A DNA stretch of 64,000 nucleotides from Heliocidaris tuberculata. Its lineage: Eukaryota > Echinodermata > Echinoidea > Camarodonta > Echinometridae. Below, piece after piece: positions 11,993 to 23,900 of this stretch (the stretch's first letter is position 1; every line of letters begins with the position of its first letter). Location of the stretch: positions 5,910,077-5,974,076 of the forward strand of contig CM046845.1 in the NCBI GenBank assembly GCA_025618425.1, written 5' to 3'. The position numbers and the translations under genes were made by a program. Under the pieces are notes generated by a model. It ran no database searches and had not been told where the DNA came from. It saw nothing but the letters and a program-made list of their open reading frames with translations.

Positions 11993-12160
11993 TCATTTAT
12001 CCGACTTCTCTTCTGTTTTGCCCTCTTCCAGTTGTTCAGGAGCTGGCTCTCTATGATTGGGGAACGATTCCCAAGGACTAGACAGGTCAAACTTGCGGAA
12101 CTCCTGGGTCATTTCCAGAGGCTCTGCTACCACCCTCTTCAGCTCGTCATCATAGCGGAC
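11993..12160 (-). CDS. NDUFS3: NDUFS3 coding exon 6 with stop codon
   Basis: Encodes residues 203-257 and TGA at 11995-11993. It begins [20 protein letters not shown] and continues through the conserved [15 protein letters not shown]. It ends in a lineage-specific Glu/Lys-rich tail. Acceptor CAG at 12163-12161. Confidence 0.96.
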   Translation of the reverse strand, partial: VRYDDELKRVVAEPLEMTQEFRKFDLSSPWESFPNHREPAPEQLEEGKTEEKSDK

Positions 12161-15100
12161 CTGGTAGTTGAAGATAATATAAATTAACCTGTTGACTACT
12201 AAATTCTCTCATTCCCGTAGGATAACACAGGAGCCACCCGGCCCCCGTAGCAAAATAGGTTGAAAGTTTCTTGCATAGTCATTTTGTTTTCCATGTCCTT
12301 TCTCTTTCTTCCTTATTATATAGAGTGTCAGATCAAAGAAATCCAAGCAAAGAACAGGGACATGTTTGTTTATCTACCAAAGGAGATGACATACTTCCAA
12401 ATTTACCACCCATGACTGACAACCAAAGCAGCTTTAACAATGCATAATAAAGCCTTGTCAGCGGTTGTAATTGTCTCTTACTTTGGCAGCTTGGCCATAA
12501 CCAGGGTAATAATGTCTAAGCACCATGAGCGTCACTGCGTGAAGGATATGAGTGCTATATAAGTGGCCATTATTATAAAATTTACTTCAAAGCCCATAGC
12601 ACAGTAAATGATTATATTTGGGGCAAATTCCATAAGAAATCGCATTTACTGAAAGCTATGAAAAATGTAATATGCATATCCCTGACTGAGGTCCCAAATA
12701 GGATATATGGTATTGAATTATCACAGGCTTCCTATCGGGAGAAAAGGCCAAATCATCATTCTTTTGACACACCCCTCCCCAATCCCTATTTTCTATGAAT
12801 GCCTCTGCAGCTGGCCTCTTCAAAAGCTAGCAGATTGGCATTCACTAGTTTATTTTCTTTTATATACTTTACCTCCACAAATCCACTAAGAGGGAAATCT
12901 TTCCTGAGCGGATGACCTTCAAAGCCATAGTCAGTTAAGATTCTTCTCAGGTCAGGATGGTTGGCAAAGAATACACCATACATGTCCCATACCTGATGGA
13001 AAGATATCGAACAGAACACTTCTTTAATGAAGTGGAAGTTGAAAGAACTATAAAGGAAAAAAAACAGTGAAACAATATACTGTGCAGAAACAAAAATAAT
13101 GATAGTAATGTCTTCCATAGCATTACGTAATGCTGAATTTTTGATAATTGTGTTCTACAAAATGCACTTTCTCCTTAGTTGAATAATTGACAAAAAATGC
13201 TGTTCTGGAGCAAATTACCCTAGATCACAATTAGAATTGCAAAATATTTAAGTCACTTAAAGTTCGAGTCAAAATCAAATGGTAGAACAGATACACATCT
13301 AGAGACTCACCTACATGTACCCTAACTGCATAATTCACAACTTTCCAAAATTGTATCATTTTATCTTCAACTTCACATCCAAAGTTACATTTGAAGTCAC
13401 TAGTTCCAAACACTCATAGAATTGACCTTTGACCTACCTCTCTCTCCAGCCAATCAGCAGCTTTGAATACAGGTACCAGTGAGTCTACGGCACTCAGTTC
13501 ATCTGTGTAGGTCTTGATACGAATGCGCTCATTGTATTGTAGGGACAGAAGATTGTATACCAACTATGGAAAATGAATGAAAATACCAAAAGAAGATGAA
13601 AAACAATTAAACCAAGGATATATGATTTAGTTTCTGATAATCACATACATTACTTAATGACGACAGATCCTCATGACAGAAATTAATCTAAATTTCTTGC
13701 AAAGATCATTATGCCTCACTGCCAGAGGACTACACTTCCACTGATATTTGTGAACTAGAAGGTAAACTAAAAAGAACTGACTTTTGTGACACATCACTTA
13801 AGTTTTGATAAAATATAGATGCTATTATCTATCACACGTGAGACTATGTCAATGACTATGACATCAAATAAGATATTTCAAAATGCAGTTCAAGGTAACT
13901 TATAGGAAATTAGAAAACATGTATCAACCAGTGCTCCTAACTCTAAAACATCACTTTTAGAAGATGAAATACATGTAGTTTTACAAGATACAGCTGTTGA
14001 TTTGGGGACATCCCTTATCTTCTCATGCCAAAGAAACCATTCTCAACTGTTCTTTTTTACCAATGAAAAAAATACCACAATCTAACTTTAACAGCATTGA
14101 CAAATGCAATATTCAGTGTAAAAAATACTTTTTCTCGTAGGGTGTCTATGGGGATTAACTGTTGAAAAATCAGAGTCCTCACACACCAATTTTATGTATT
14201 TCATTGTGTGTGTTTTTTTAAACCTGAGGAGCCTTTCATCAAGCGTTTTGTCAGTGATTTTACAGACAAATTTGCTCTCGACCGATCAGATGCAAGGATT
14301 TCAGTAGCTTATAACAGTTGTCGGTAAAAATCACTGACAATTAACGCTTGATGAAACGCTCCCCAGAGCTCTTTTGGAGCTTTGCAGACCCAAATCACTC
14401 GCAGCTCCATGTACTTTCTTCAATGCCTGTATTGTATTACCTCAAAGCGATGAGACCTAGTGGGCACATCAATAGCTGTAAGGTCAATGAGAGACTTGAA
14501 CTGTGCATTGTGGTGGTCCCTGAGGAAGGTCATGACTGGAATGATGCCTTCAGGATGGATCATCACCTCCAGTTCGTTACCGTACGTCACCTGCACCTCT
14601 TGGACATACTTTGGTAGGCAGTCGGCCACGTACTGGCCAAACTCGACCAGACGTCCCTTCTGGAGCTCATCGCGAGGTCTAACTGTGGCTGCAGAGATCA
14701 AGTACACATAGCATGTTACTAAAAAACCTTTTTCACGATTTGAAATTATCAACTAAGATGTAGTCTTTATTTCTATCAGGATCAAGCAAAGTTTACACCA
14801 AACTTTCTAAAATACACATGAATGATATCTGCTAGGCAAATACGATAAAAAAATGGACAATACCTGATTAATGAACAGATGTATCAATAAATTTATGAAA
14901 TTTAAAATGTACAGTCTTTGTGCTTTTCAGTTCAAATTTCCATCTAGTTTATCTCTAGCATGTCTTTGTTCACATTATGCTGATGAATCATTTATTACAT
15001 GATTAATACTTAAGTCAGCCTCAAATCTTGAGGGGCCCGACACAAGTCTAACAGCCATTTGAGCTCTTTTACATGGTGAATTATTGAAACCAGTTCTAAT

Positions 15101-18100
15101 TCTGTAAATCGTGTAAACCCCCAAACTTTCCAAATCATATCTTTCCCCCCAAATCAGATCATTTCTACAGACACAGGAAATACAATAATATTTAAAAACA
15201 ACAGGAAAAAAAATTCATACTGACTGAACTCAGAAGCCTTTTGGGCACATTTCACTCTTCCTATAATGAATTCTCTCACTAGAAAATCTAATTTTGCTTT
15301 CCTTGATTTTATCAAATTACCTAGCTTACCTTTGAAGTTTGAATATGAATTTAAACCTCACATCAAAACTCGATAGACTATTTGTAAATAAAAATACAAC
15401 TTACGTTTATTTGTGCTCGAGCATAATGTCCGTGCACTATTCTGACACAGTAATTTTCCTGCAGTAAAAAAATGAACAACAATCAATCATAGATAAGTCC
15501 ACATGGCAAACAGCATGACTCACTATCTAGAACAAATACATTACAATAAGTTCCAACTGAAAATTGTTTTATGTTTAACGAGAAGTCAAAAAGAAACATA
15601 CAATTTTGAGCGACAACAACTTAATAATTTAAAAGAAATAGTTTTTTAAATGTTCATGCATTGTACATCTGCAGGATGTCAACTTTATTTGGAATAAGAT
15701 TTATTATATTTCTTTCAATAATCTTTCTAAAATAGTGACTCTTATAAGTTTAACAGGTATTGTTTTTGACAAGTCCTGGCCATAAAATCTTTGTTTATGG
15801 TATCAATAATAAACTCAGAACACAGATTTATGCCATGAGGATACACACTTCAGACTAGACATGTGAAAAGTACATGCTGGAGGCACTTATACATGTACAA
15901 GCTCATTCAGATAAGCTTGTACTCCAACATAGCTTTAAAGGTTGACTGAATTAGAATATTAATTGCCCATTTTTCGTAAGGAGGAGTCATCAGAAGCCAA
16001 AAATATCTATCACACACTTTTTTATGCATTTAGTCATATTTCATAATCCTTTCAAAAGTACATTTTTGCCAATTTACAGTCATACGCTCCGCCCCTAAAA
16101 AAAACCCATCACAGTAACATCATGATCACATGATCTGTGACGTATGAGAAGTGATGAAAAATTCCACGAACTGCACGAGCATGAAATTCACCGCATCGAC
16201 CATTGCATAATAGTATTTTCGCGTATGTGATTCCTCACAATAACTTTGATTTTGGGACACAGTTTCATCAATGATGCAAAATCAGTGCATATTTGTGGGC
16301 TGTAGCAAGACCCCTAAAGATGATGTAAGCCTACATCATTTTTCAAAAGATGAAAATATACAGAAAATATGAGTTGCAAAGGTAAGCTCATGCGGGCAGC
16401 ATGGCAAGGGCCAAGTGAGTGAAGCACAATTTGCAGTGATCACTTTGCAGCTGTAGCTCCAGCACCTTCCCCTGCAGCCTCCCCATCAGCTTCCCCTTCA
16501 CCAAGATCCGGCACGTATTCTGCGAGGGATTCACACCAGCAAGGTCGAATCCCCTTTGCTACTTGAGCTTCTTCATGATCTCCATCATCTTCATCTGATA
16601 AATCAGAGTTCGTACCTGGCTCAAAAAAGTCCTCCAAATCGGATCCGCCGTTACTATCCAACTCTAAAATAATTCAGCCAAAAGTCTAAGTCAATTCCGA
16701 ATATGTAAAGCTAAGTAAAAGCTGAAAGCGAAATAAACAAAAGTGTTCACCAGTCGCTTAGTAACATAGTTGCCATATTAGAAATGTGCAGTACATTGCA
16801 GACGCATAAAACGGCTGTTTACACGCTTACAACCAATGCAAAAATTTCTTTCAGCAAGCTCAGATGGATGAGAACATGGTTCACAGAAAAGGTAAAAAAC
16901 AAAACAAGAGCTGTATATTCAGGCAAAAGTGTTCACTGATCTTGTAGAAAATTTATTGATAAAGATTATTCACCCCTAAGACTATATTCATTAATTTTCT
17001 TTTTTCATAAATTGTCCTTTGAACAGAGGGGTCAAATACCGCATTTTGTGTACTATAAGATTCAGGTTTGCTGCAGCCTGCAGATCTTGTGCCTCTTACT
17101 TTTCTGATGTCACATGGGGGTGTGATGTCAAATTGTCAATTAGCCAATAAGCTAACGAGTTTTAATGAACGGTCCCAAAACCTCTAATCTTTTCCCCCTT
17201 TTTGCAAAAATGAGATATAATTATGACAAGCAATTTCCAGATTCGTGATTGGGAGGCAATAAATCACAGAAACAGCATCTCTTTTGTCTCTAATTTTGTC
17301 AACCTTTAATGGCTGAATAGGCTTCAATAGGTTTTGGGTGTATCAGCGGGGAATTGTCCAGTCTCGATCATTCATACATGAGAGGAAAATAGTTATTTAA
17401 AATTTCACTTTCCACTCTGAAACTCCAAATTTTTAGCATATAAGAGGTGAAGAGTCCCTGGATCAAGTAATCTAGCAAATTTATACAAATCAAATCTTGC
17501 TTAAAGCGATTTTGGTGTCTGTTTTACATGAGTGAAGCAGTTTATTCGCGATACAGTCCCACATAGGCTTGGTCCCATGAATGCATATCCTCCATAATAT
17601 CTGAAAACTGTCTATTCTCAAAAACAATCTTGTAATGATTACCTAAACAAACATAAACTAGATCTAAAACAACTTAAAATGAGAGAATAATCTAAAGTAT
17701 GCATGCTTTTGAGTGCTTAAATTTTCAAAATTTAAGCCTTTATATGCAGGCACCATTTTTATTTTTTCAAACTGGCATGTGATGTCTCAATCTTTTAGCT
17801 GGATCAGCGATTGGAATTTGATCTCTGTTTTGACTAAAATCGGATCAGAGTCCGATCCGATTATTGCCTTGGTTTAATACATTACAGTTATGATGTAATA
17901 TGCAGGGAGCAAAGTAAATGCTGCCCTCTTAAGCTGAGAGCAGATATGAGGCCAAGGGTTGTTTGTGCTGTTTGTCAATTTAACACGTCTACTTTTATGT
18001 TTTATGTTATTTAAAATTATAAATAACATTGCATGTGTGACTGCATGATTTTGTGCCTGGCTGTATAGTCAAGGATTGTAATTCCGAATAGATTGTATTA

Positions 18101-18900
18101 CCAAACGTGTACTGTTAAGCGCCTAAAATGGGTTTTCATACGCGTGGGATTACGCGTATGAAAACCACACTATTGAAACAAAGGTTGTGTCTTTTTCCCA
18201 CAGGTTTCACACATTTGGAAATACAGTACTTTTTTCAAGGGACCAAAACGCCGCGTCGTTGGGAAGGGGTTCACTCGGAAGGGAATATCGTATTAAATCT
18301 ACGTTGTCTTTTTAAAATTCCATCAACTTCTTTTTCTGTAGGACTTTGAGCATTCATGTACGTTTGACAGATATTCGTTTGATATTTTATTTGCTATCGT
18401 TGATTTTCGAAAAGTGTTCGGACACTGGATCCACTACCATACGAATTTGAATTGGCATCCACTTGTTATTCATTATTGTGTATGAAATGCCAATGCGATA
18501 GAAACAAACTGCTTTTACCTTGACTGTAATAACTGAACAACAATATTCACAACATCACAGTCACCATCATCATCATCAGAATTCAGATCTGACATTTAAT
18601 TAGATCCAAGTTACATGATTACATCACATTACAAACCAAAAAAAAAACGACAAAAATAAACAACACACGAAACATTATGTGTGGGACAACCATAAAAATG
18701 GAACTGGAGAAAAACCCTGCACCCACTCCAGCCTAATCGCATAAAAACCAAACCTTATGAGATAAAAAATGGTGAATTTTCAATATGCGATATACTCAGA
18801 TTATTAAAAAAACAAACTATGGTACCAAACAAAATTGCTTACCGTGAGAAAAACTCAAATTTCTCAAAGAACTTGCGCACCTCGACAGAAGAGACGCCAT
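11993..18900 (-). CDS. NDUFS3: NDUFS3: NADH dehydrogenase [ubiquinone] iron-sulfur protein 3, mitochondrial complex I 30-kDa subunit (six coding exons)
   Basis: Core matrix-arm subunit of respiratory complex I, in the Q module, taking part in electron transfer from NADH to ubiquinone. Joining 18900-18843, 15458-15405, 14688-14441, 13563-13438, 12992-12873 and 12160-11993 gives 774 nt, 257 residues plus stop, close to the roughly 264 residues of vertebrate NDUFS3. All introns are GT-AG and phases agree. Residues 1 to about 37 are rich in Arg, Ser and Leu with no acidic residues, as expected of a matrix targeting sequence. Residues 38-202 are the 30-kDa/NuoC domain. The family signature (ERE, then two hydrophobics, H and RRI) is seen as ERE at 160-162, H174 and R178-R179-I180. 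The C-terminal tail is Glu/Lys rich. The start has a good context (A at -3, G at +4). It is divergent from PIGU. The identity is very secure. Confidence 0.97.
12505..12582 (+). mobile_element. SINE 3'-end fragment (NDUFS3 intron 5)
   Basis: 'gagtgctatataagtggccattattataa' is the typical tail of the tRNA-derived SINE seen complete at 36266 and 37615. The tRNA-like head is missing or too diverged to see. Confidence 0.5.
12873..12992 (-). CDS. NDUFS3: NDUFS3 coding exon 5
   Basis: A 120-nt phase-0 exon for residues 163-202. It holds the rest of the family signature ([19 protein letters not shown]) and the [15 protein letters not shown] segment, the most conserved stretch of the protein. Acceptor ends in CAG at 12995-12993, donor GTAAAG at 12872-12867. 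Confidence 0.97.
13438..13563 (-). CDS. NDUFS3: NDUFS3 coding exon 4
   Basis: A 126-nt phase-0 exon for residues 121-162, beginning [20 protein letters not shown] and ending in the ERE that opens the complex I 30-kDa signature. Acceptor CATAG just above 13563, donor GTAGGT at 13437-13432. The signature is split across this exon and exon 5. Confidence 0.96.
14227..14364 (+). mobile_element. Foldback MITE, same family, copy 2 (NDUFS3 intron 3)
   Basis: Same ends and core as the copy at 10669, same orientation. It lies 76 bp beyond the 3' end of NDUFS3 exon 3. Confidence 0.85.
14441..14688 (-). CDS. NDUFS3: NDUFS3 coding exon 3
   Basis: Encodes residues 38-120, the start of the mature 30-kDa domain. 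It includes [10 protein letters not shown] at the mature N-terminus and the strongly conserved [18 protein letters not shown] segment. Acceptor CTGCAG at 14694-14689, donor GTAATA at 14440-14435. The exon ends on a complete codon. Confidence 0.96.
15405..15458 (-). CDS. NDUFS3: NDUFS3 coding exon 2
   Basis: A 54-nt exon for residues 20-38, reading [18 protein letters not shown]. Acceptor CTGCAG at 15464-15459 and donor GTAAGT at 15404-15399. Phase 1 on both sides matches exons 1 and 3. It completes the presequence region. It is too short to stand out as an ORF and was found by phase and splice-site matching. Confidence 0.88.
16271..16455 (+). pseudogene. Decayed THAP zinc-finger domain (NDUFS3 intron 1, antisense)
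   Basis: The frame from 16271 reads [20 protein letters not shown] then [13 protein letters not shown] and stops at TGA (16370), where THAP domains have Trp. After a frame change, [20 protein letters not shown] follows (16400-16455), matching the W-PS--S-ICS-HF end of a THAP domain. The C2CH ligands are visible (Cys6, Cys11, then the Cys and His of CSDHF). At least two stops and one frameshift make it non-functional. THAP domains occur in DNA-binding proteins and P-element-like transposases. The origin of this fragment is unknown. Confidence 0.6.
16440..16663 (-). pseudogene. Acidic exon-like ORF with GIRP..xE motif
   Basis: Reads about 73 residues, acidic at the start ([20 protein letters not shown]), then [16 protein letters not shown]. 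The latter resembles the GI-PY-FEP motif of many invertebrate proteins with P2X7-like or THAP-associated domains, with both Tyr positions changed to Cys. A TATTTTAG acceptor-like site directly precedes it, and no ATG is present at the start. It overlaps the THAP relic on the other strand. It may be an exon relic of a multi-copy gene family. Function unknown. Confidence 0.35.
18843..18900 (-). CDS. NDUFS3: NDUFS3 coding exon 1
   Basis: Encodes residues 1-20 (the last codon is split after one base). It starts [19 protein letters not shown], a basic Ser/Leu-rich stretch typical of a mitochondrial presequence. The donor GTAAGC follows at 18842-18837. The ATG at 18900-18898 has A at -3 and G at +4. 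No in-frame stop lies in the bases just upstream, so the choice rests on targeting-peptide character and Kozak context. Confidence 0.88.
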
Positions 18901-18983
18901 TATTACGATAACCAAATCGACCGTCCCAGAATATCGGTCCGACCAAAGACTTTTAATAGTATCAAGACAGATTACTCTCACCT

Positions 18984-18990
18984 ACTTCCG
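18984..18990 (-). promoter_or_regulatory. ETS/GABP-like motif upstream of NDUFS3
   Basis: CGGAAGT on the minus strand lies about 85 nt upstream of the NDUFS3 start codon. GABP (NRF-2) sites of this form are common in promoters of nuclear respiratory genes. One 7-mer is weak evidence, so this is only a candidate. Confidence 0.3.
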
Positions 18991-19049
18991 TAGTACATTC
19001 GGCAGATGCAAATTGCTGTGTTAAAATAGACTCGGAAAAATACGTTCGC

Positions 19050-20392
19050 CATAGGTATAACACGTGAAAAGCTGTCTCATTTTTTCTTGATATTTCATAT
19101 CTTACTCTATCTTTTTCAAGTCTGATTTTTGCATGAGAGAAAGGATGGATAGTTCAAAAAACATTTATTGAACCTTTATTATCAATAAATGCCACTATGA
19201 ATCCCCGGGATCATGCCTGCTTTTTGACATAATCATCTGCCATAGGGTTAACACGTGAAAACATGGATTTTAAGAATGATTATAGTTCCTCTGGTATTTC
19301 CTTGAATTTCATGTAAATGTGGCTTACATGTAATTTGAGACTCTGAACAAGATTAATGATGGCTCAAAAAGTGGAAGGGACCCCACATAAATCCCCGGGA
19401 ATATGCATGCTTTTGGCCTTCCAGCTCCCATAGGTTAACACGCAAAAACAGGGATTTTCGAATGATTATAATTCCCCCAGAATTAGATTAAAATTTTGAA
19501 AAATGTGACTTAAATAAAATTTAAAGCTCTGAAAATGTATGATTAAGTCTCAACTAGTCGAACAGACCTCGCATAAATCCCAGGGAATATGCATGCTTTT
19601 GACCCCCAAAAAGTCTCGCCTGCCATAGGTTTACACGCGAAAACAAGGAATTTTAGGATGATTATAATTCCCATAGTTTTTATTTGAAAATATAAAAACT
19701 GTTATTTACATGTAATTTGAGGCTTTGAACAAGCTTACTGAAGGCTCAAAAAATTGAAAAGACCCCACATAAATCCCGGGGAATATGCATGCTTTTGACC
19801 AAAACAGTCTCGCCTGCCATAGGTTTACACGCGAAAACAAGCAATATTAGGATGATTATAATTCCCATAGTTTTTATTTGAAAATATAAAAACTGTGATT
19901 TACATGAAATTTAAAGCTCTGAAAATGTATAATTAAGGCTCAATGAGTCTAGTGAGCCCCCCATAAATCCCCGGGAATATGCATGCTTTTGGCCTTCCAG
20001 CTCCCATAGGTTAACACATGAAAAGAGGGATTTTGAAATGATTTTAATTCCCCTAGTATTTATTTGAAATTATGAAAAATGCAATTTACATGAAATTTAA
20101 AGCTCTGAAAGTGTATAATTAAGGCTCAATGAGTCCAGTAAACCCCCATAAATCCCCGGGAATATGCATGCTTTTGGCCTTCCAGCTCCCATAGGTTAAC
20201 ACATGAAAAGAGGGATTTTGAAATGACTTTAATTCCCCTAGTATTTATTTGAAATTATGAAAAATGTAATTTACATGAAATTTAAAGCTCTGAAAGTGTA
20301 TAATTAAGGCTCGATGAGTCATTTAAACCCCGCACAAATCCCCGGGAATATGCATGCTTTTGACCAAAAAAAATAATTTGTCATATAACACG
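19050..20392. repeat. Satellite-like tandem array, seven ~190-bp units plus a partial one
   Basis: Unit starts ('cataggttaacacgtgaaaa') lie at 19050, 19241, 19429, 19623, 19818, 20005, 20190 and 20382, giving periods of 185-195 bp. Each complete unit also has 'gatgattataattccc', 'tttgaaaat', 'tttacatg', 'aaagctctgaa' and 'ccccgggaatatgcatgc' in the same order. Units at 20005 and 20190 are the most alike. The array begins about 150 bp upstream of the NDUFS3 start codon. Confidence 0.92.
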
Positions 20393-20396
20393 TGAA

Positions 20397-21480
20397 ACCG
20401 TTTGTTGTTATTGATGACGTAATGTGGGCGTGTAGTATCGATCACGTGAGATCACGACATCCAATGAGATCGTGCGCTAGCAGACGACCATGTAGCAGAC
20501 GTATGTCCGCCCGCCCAGGGGCCCAGCCTAGCCGGTATTAGAAGAAACTCTCACTAAATTCCAGTTCACTATTATATTTCTAATGTACCAGAGGTAAAAT
20601 TCAATGTATTAAATTCATAAATTCATATAATCAATGTTCTACCACCGAATTACGCTTAGCCAAAATGACTGATGTGAGATCATGCAATCGTGAAATAGCT
20701 GAGCTGAATAGCGACCGACAAGGTGTCTAGCTCTAGCTAGGCTAGGTCTACCCCTCTGCGATGCCGATCGAGGTGGTGACGTTGCCGATAGAACTCTTTC
20801 AGTTTGCCAAAGGTGTTCTCCTCAAAGTTCGCTCATCAAAGTTTTTTACTTGCTGATCGTCGTTTACTTTGGCTTCAGCGAACGAGACCGACAATGTAGT
20901 GGGAGGGGGCTTCTGAACCCTATTATGGATATGAGTCTGACACACTGACAGTCCATGACAGGGGCGAATGCAGGATGTATAGTAAAAAAAAAAGGGGGGG
21001 GCACAAATGTAGTGCGTTGCGTTAAGCCATCGGTAAAAATTGAGAATAAAAAATCATGTCAGCACTTCGGAATATATGCTTCAGAAATTGCCACGGCGTA
21101 CAGGAAATGTTTATTTACCCTAAAAATGTGAATTATTATATCATTGCTGTAATGAAAGTGACAAAGCCATCCAATACTATTTCTTCGATTTTGATTACTG
21201 TAACACAATAATTTAATTTATATTCATTTATATACTCATATTGCTGTATCATGCATTGCTCGTTCTTACTATTTTCAAAGACTATTTCAAATATTATTAC
21301 TCTTTGGAGCCTATAACTCACAAGCGTAGCTTCCTCCTTAGGCTCCTCAATATTTCATTATTATTATAGCCCAGTCTGCTCAATTAATATTGCATGCAAA
21401 CGCATAGATATGAGGTACTCATCTTCTTTTATTTTCTCTGACAATATATCTCTTGTTTGTTCGTATCATTTATCTCGTTT
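20397..21480. other. Intergenic sequence, nothing assigned
   Basis: A CpG-containing stretch at 20410-20560 is followed by AT-rich DNA with no recognised coding content. Confidence 0.4.
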
Positions 21481-21484
21481 GTAC

Positions 21485-21583
21485 CAATAATTGTTTGTAC
21501 CCATTTACATGTATACTGTAAAAAAACACATTATAAATGTGAAATATGAAACAATAAACTGAAACTGAAACTGAAACTGAAAT
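21485..21583 (+). mobile_element. LINE 3' tail with (ACTGAA)n
   Basis: AT-rich UTR-like sequence ending in four ACTGAA units at about 21557-21580. It resembles the insertion at 4787-4950. Only the 3' end remains. Confidence 0.5.
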
Positions 21584-22077
21584 GCAGGGCTGTCAACTTT
21601 TTGGAACTGCTGGAAGGGAGATTCGTATTTTTTTCTTCTCACCATTCCTCCAAAAGTTGCTCCGTGTGGGGGAGGGGAGAATTTTTTTCGCCAGTCCTCG
21701 AAAAGCTGCTCAGTTGGGGGGGGGGGGAGGGGTGAAAAGAATTTTTTTTCTTCTTCTCGCCGGCCCTCCAAAAAAAAAAAAAAAAAAAAAAAAGGGCCCG
21801 GGGACAATGATGTATGACTTTCTTTAAAAAAGGGGAGGGGGCATGGGCCGGGATCGCGCCCCCCCCCCCTAAATCCGCCACTCGTCCATGCCCGGACTGT
21901 CACGTCAGTCTTGCGGGGTGGGCTTTTTTACAAGTTTTCTCGGAGGGTTAATATACCAACATTGTTAGCCTCGTAGGCTCCCAAACTAATGGTGCTCGAT
22001 CCGGTTTTATTTACATTTTAGACCAGAGTCCGTGTATACCTGTAGTTTGTAGTTCAAAAGAATGTAATTCCTATTCC

Positions 22078-22231
22078 AGGGGCGGATCCAGGATTTTGTA
22101 GAGGAGGGGGCACAGAGCCGAAAAGTTCACAATTAAAGAGGCAATTTTTTTTATTGTGTACTTAAGGTATGCCAGTTGGGTTCCAAAAAGGGGGCGCGGT
22201 CGATTCGCCCCCCCCCCTGGATCAGCGCCTG
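22078..22231. repeat. Interspersed repeat 'AGGGGCGGATCCAGGATTTTG', copy 1
   Basis: About 154 bp with ends 'aggggcggatccagg' and 'ctggatcagcgcct'. Shares 'gtacttaaggtatg-cagttgggtt' with the copy at 47289. A poly-C run lies at the right end. Confidence 0.65.
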
Positions 22232-23900
22232 CTATTCTGTCATGGATGTGAAGAATGGGATTGCATGGTGTTGGTGGTCGATCTCATTAAATTGAACCAT
22301 TGAAGGAAAAAAAAAAAAAACAATAAGAGATCATTATTTTGTCCTCATTTCTATTGGAGTCATTTTTATAGATCGGTTGTAAGAGAGAATAAGAGAATAA
22401 GAGATTATTAGAAAATGAAAGCCTGTGAGAGGGGGAAGGATGGGAGAAAGAGAGAGAGAGAGACAAAGGGGGCTGGGGCAAAAGGAATGGGATATTCCTA
22501 CAAAGACAGAATAGGACTGGTAATAAATAAATTATATCATCAGCTGCTATTGTTGGTTACTAGTTAATTCAATTCAAAATAGCCCTATACTGTTTTCTTC
22601 GCCTGTCGTCTCAAACTGCTACAGCAGAATGTTACAAATAACTTACTGTAAGTTATTTATATTGGTGGAGTATCCAGAAATGCAGGGGAGGGGGGGATCA
22701 CACCTGACGAACAAAAAATCATCAGATGCTGTCTATTCTGAATTTTCAGACAAGCAAGGGGGAAAAAGTCACATTTGTCATGTTCCTTCTGTGCGGGGGG
22801 GGGGGGGGCACACAATTCCTTTCATTCGATGTGTAACTATAAGATATGTCAGATTTGGTTTTGGCTGGCACGTAGGACACGTGCATTCCTGGATACGCCA
22901 CCAATAAAAAAAAAAGAGAATCTTGGATACGCCACTCTTAATTAATCTTTGTATTTAAGGAATTGCTCGCACGCAATCTCATTTTAATAAAGCCTTTTCT
23001 GTCTTGACTTTTAACATAAGGCCATAGATTTACATTATACGTCTATAATCCCTAAAATTTACATAAATCATGATATCAAATGAAATATTCTGATTTAGAA
23101 AAATAAAGATAGCATTTTATTTATTTTTATTTTATTTTTTTATTTTTTTTTTACTTTTCTCGACATTCCCGTCAGATATCGCAGTGTTTGCTCATATAAA
23201 GTTTAATATCAGGGAACATGCTTGGACCATCCCCCCCCCCCCCCCCCCCAATGACATAAATATTAATAGAAATTTCACAGCAAATAACTTTAACAAAAAT
23301 ACAAACATCTCTCAGTCCTAGCTCCCCCTCCTAACTCTCTCCCTCTCCTCCATGGTGTTAGAGTATGTTGATTCCTATCTGTTTTGGGACATAAGTTTGT
23401 ATTTGAAGGGACAATATCAAGATTATGCCCTTTACGGCTTTACCAAAAGCGATGTACAGAACAAGAAGAAAAAATAAAGGAAATAAAAAATACAAACATC
23501 TTGATAAAGACTATAATCTTCCCTCTCGGCCAATCGACATGTACCACAATATATACGCGTGCTTTATTTTGGGACTGAGCACTCTTCGTATTTAAACTCT
23601 TTGGTCCGACCCCCAAAATCAGCTCCGCGCGAGAATCCAGTGCAGTGCAGTGTCCAGCGACATCGAATTCGACCAAAATTTCAAATCACACAGTCAATAC
23701 CCCACTTTACATCTGATGCACCCGCTTGTTAAATTTTCCCCCTTTCTCTTTCTTAGAATAGTTTGACAAATTCTTAATATGTACTTACAGTAACAAATAT
23801 AATGCGATTTTTACGGTGATTTTTTTTTTTTTTTTTTAATTCATTTATAGTCAATGAGGCCTTTCATCATCGTGATCATCATCAATGATTCCAGAATGCA
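22232..23900. other. Intergenic AT-rich sequence with homopolymers
   Basis: Contains a G run near 22795-22808, a C run at 23231-23249 and T-rich tracts. No gene recognised. Confidence 0.4.

Noticed and set aside
14348..14711. Plus-strand open frames at NDUFS3 exon 3
   Set aside because: They are antisense shadows of the conserved minus-strand exon.
19050..20392. CRISPR-like regular repeats
   Set aside because: Units are about 190 bp, contiguous, and lack unique spacers. The DNA is animal nuclear. This is a satellite array.
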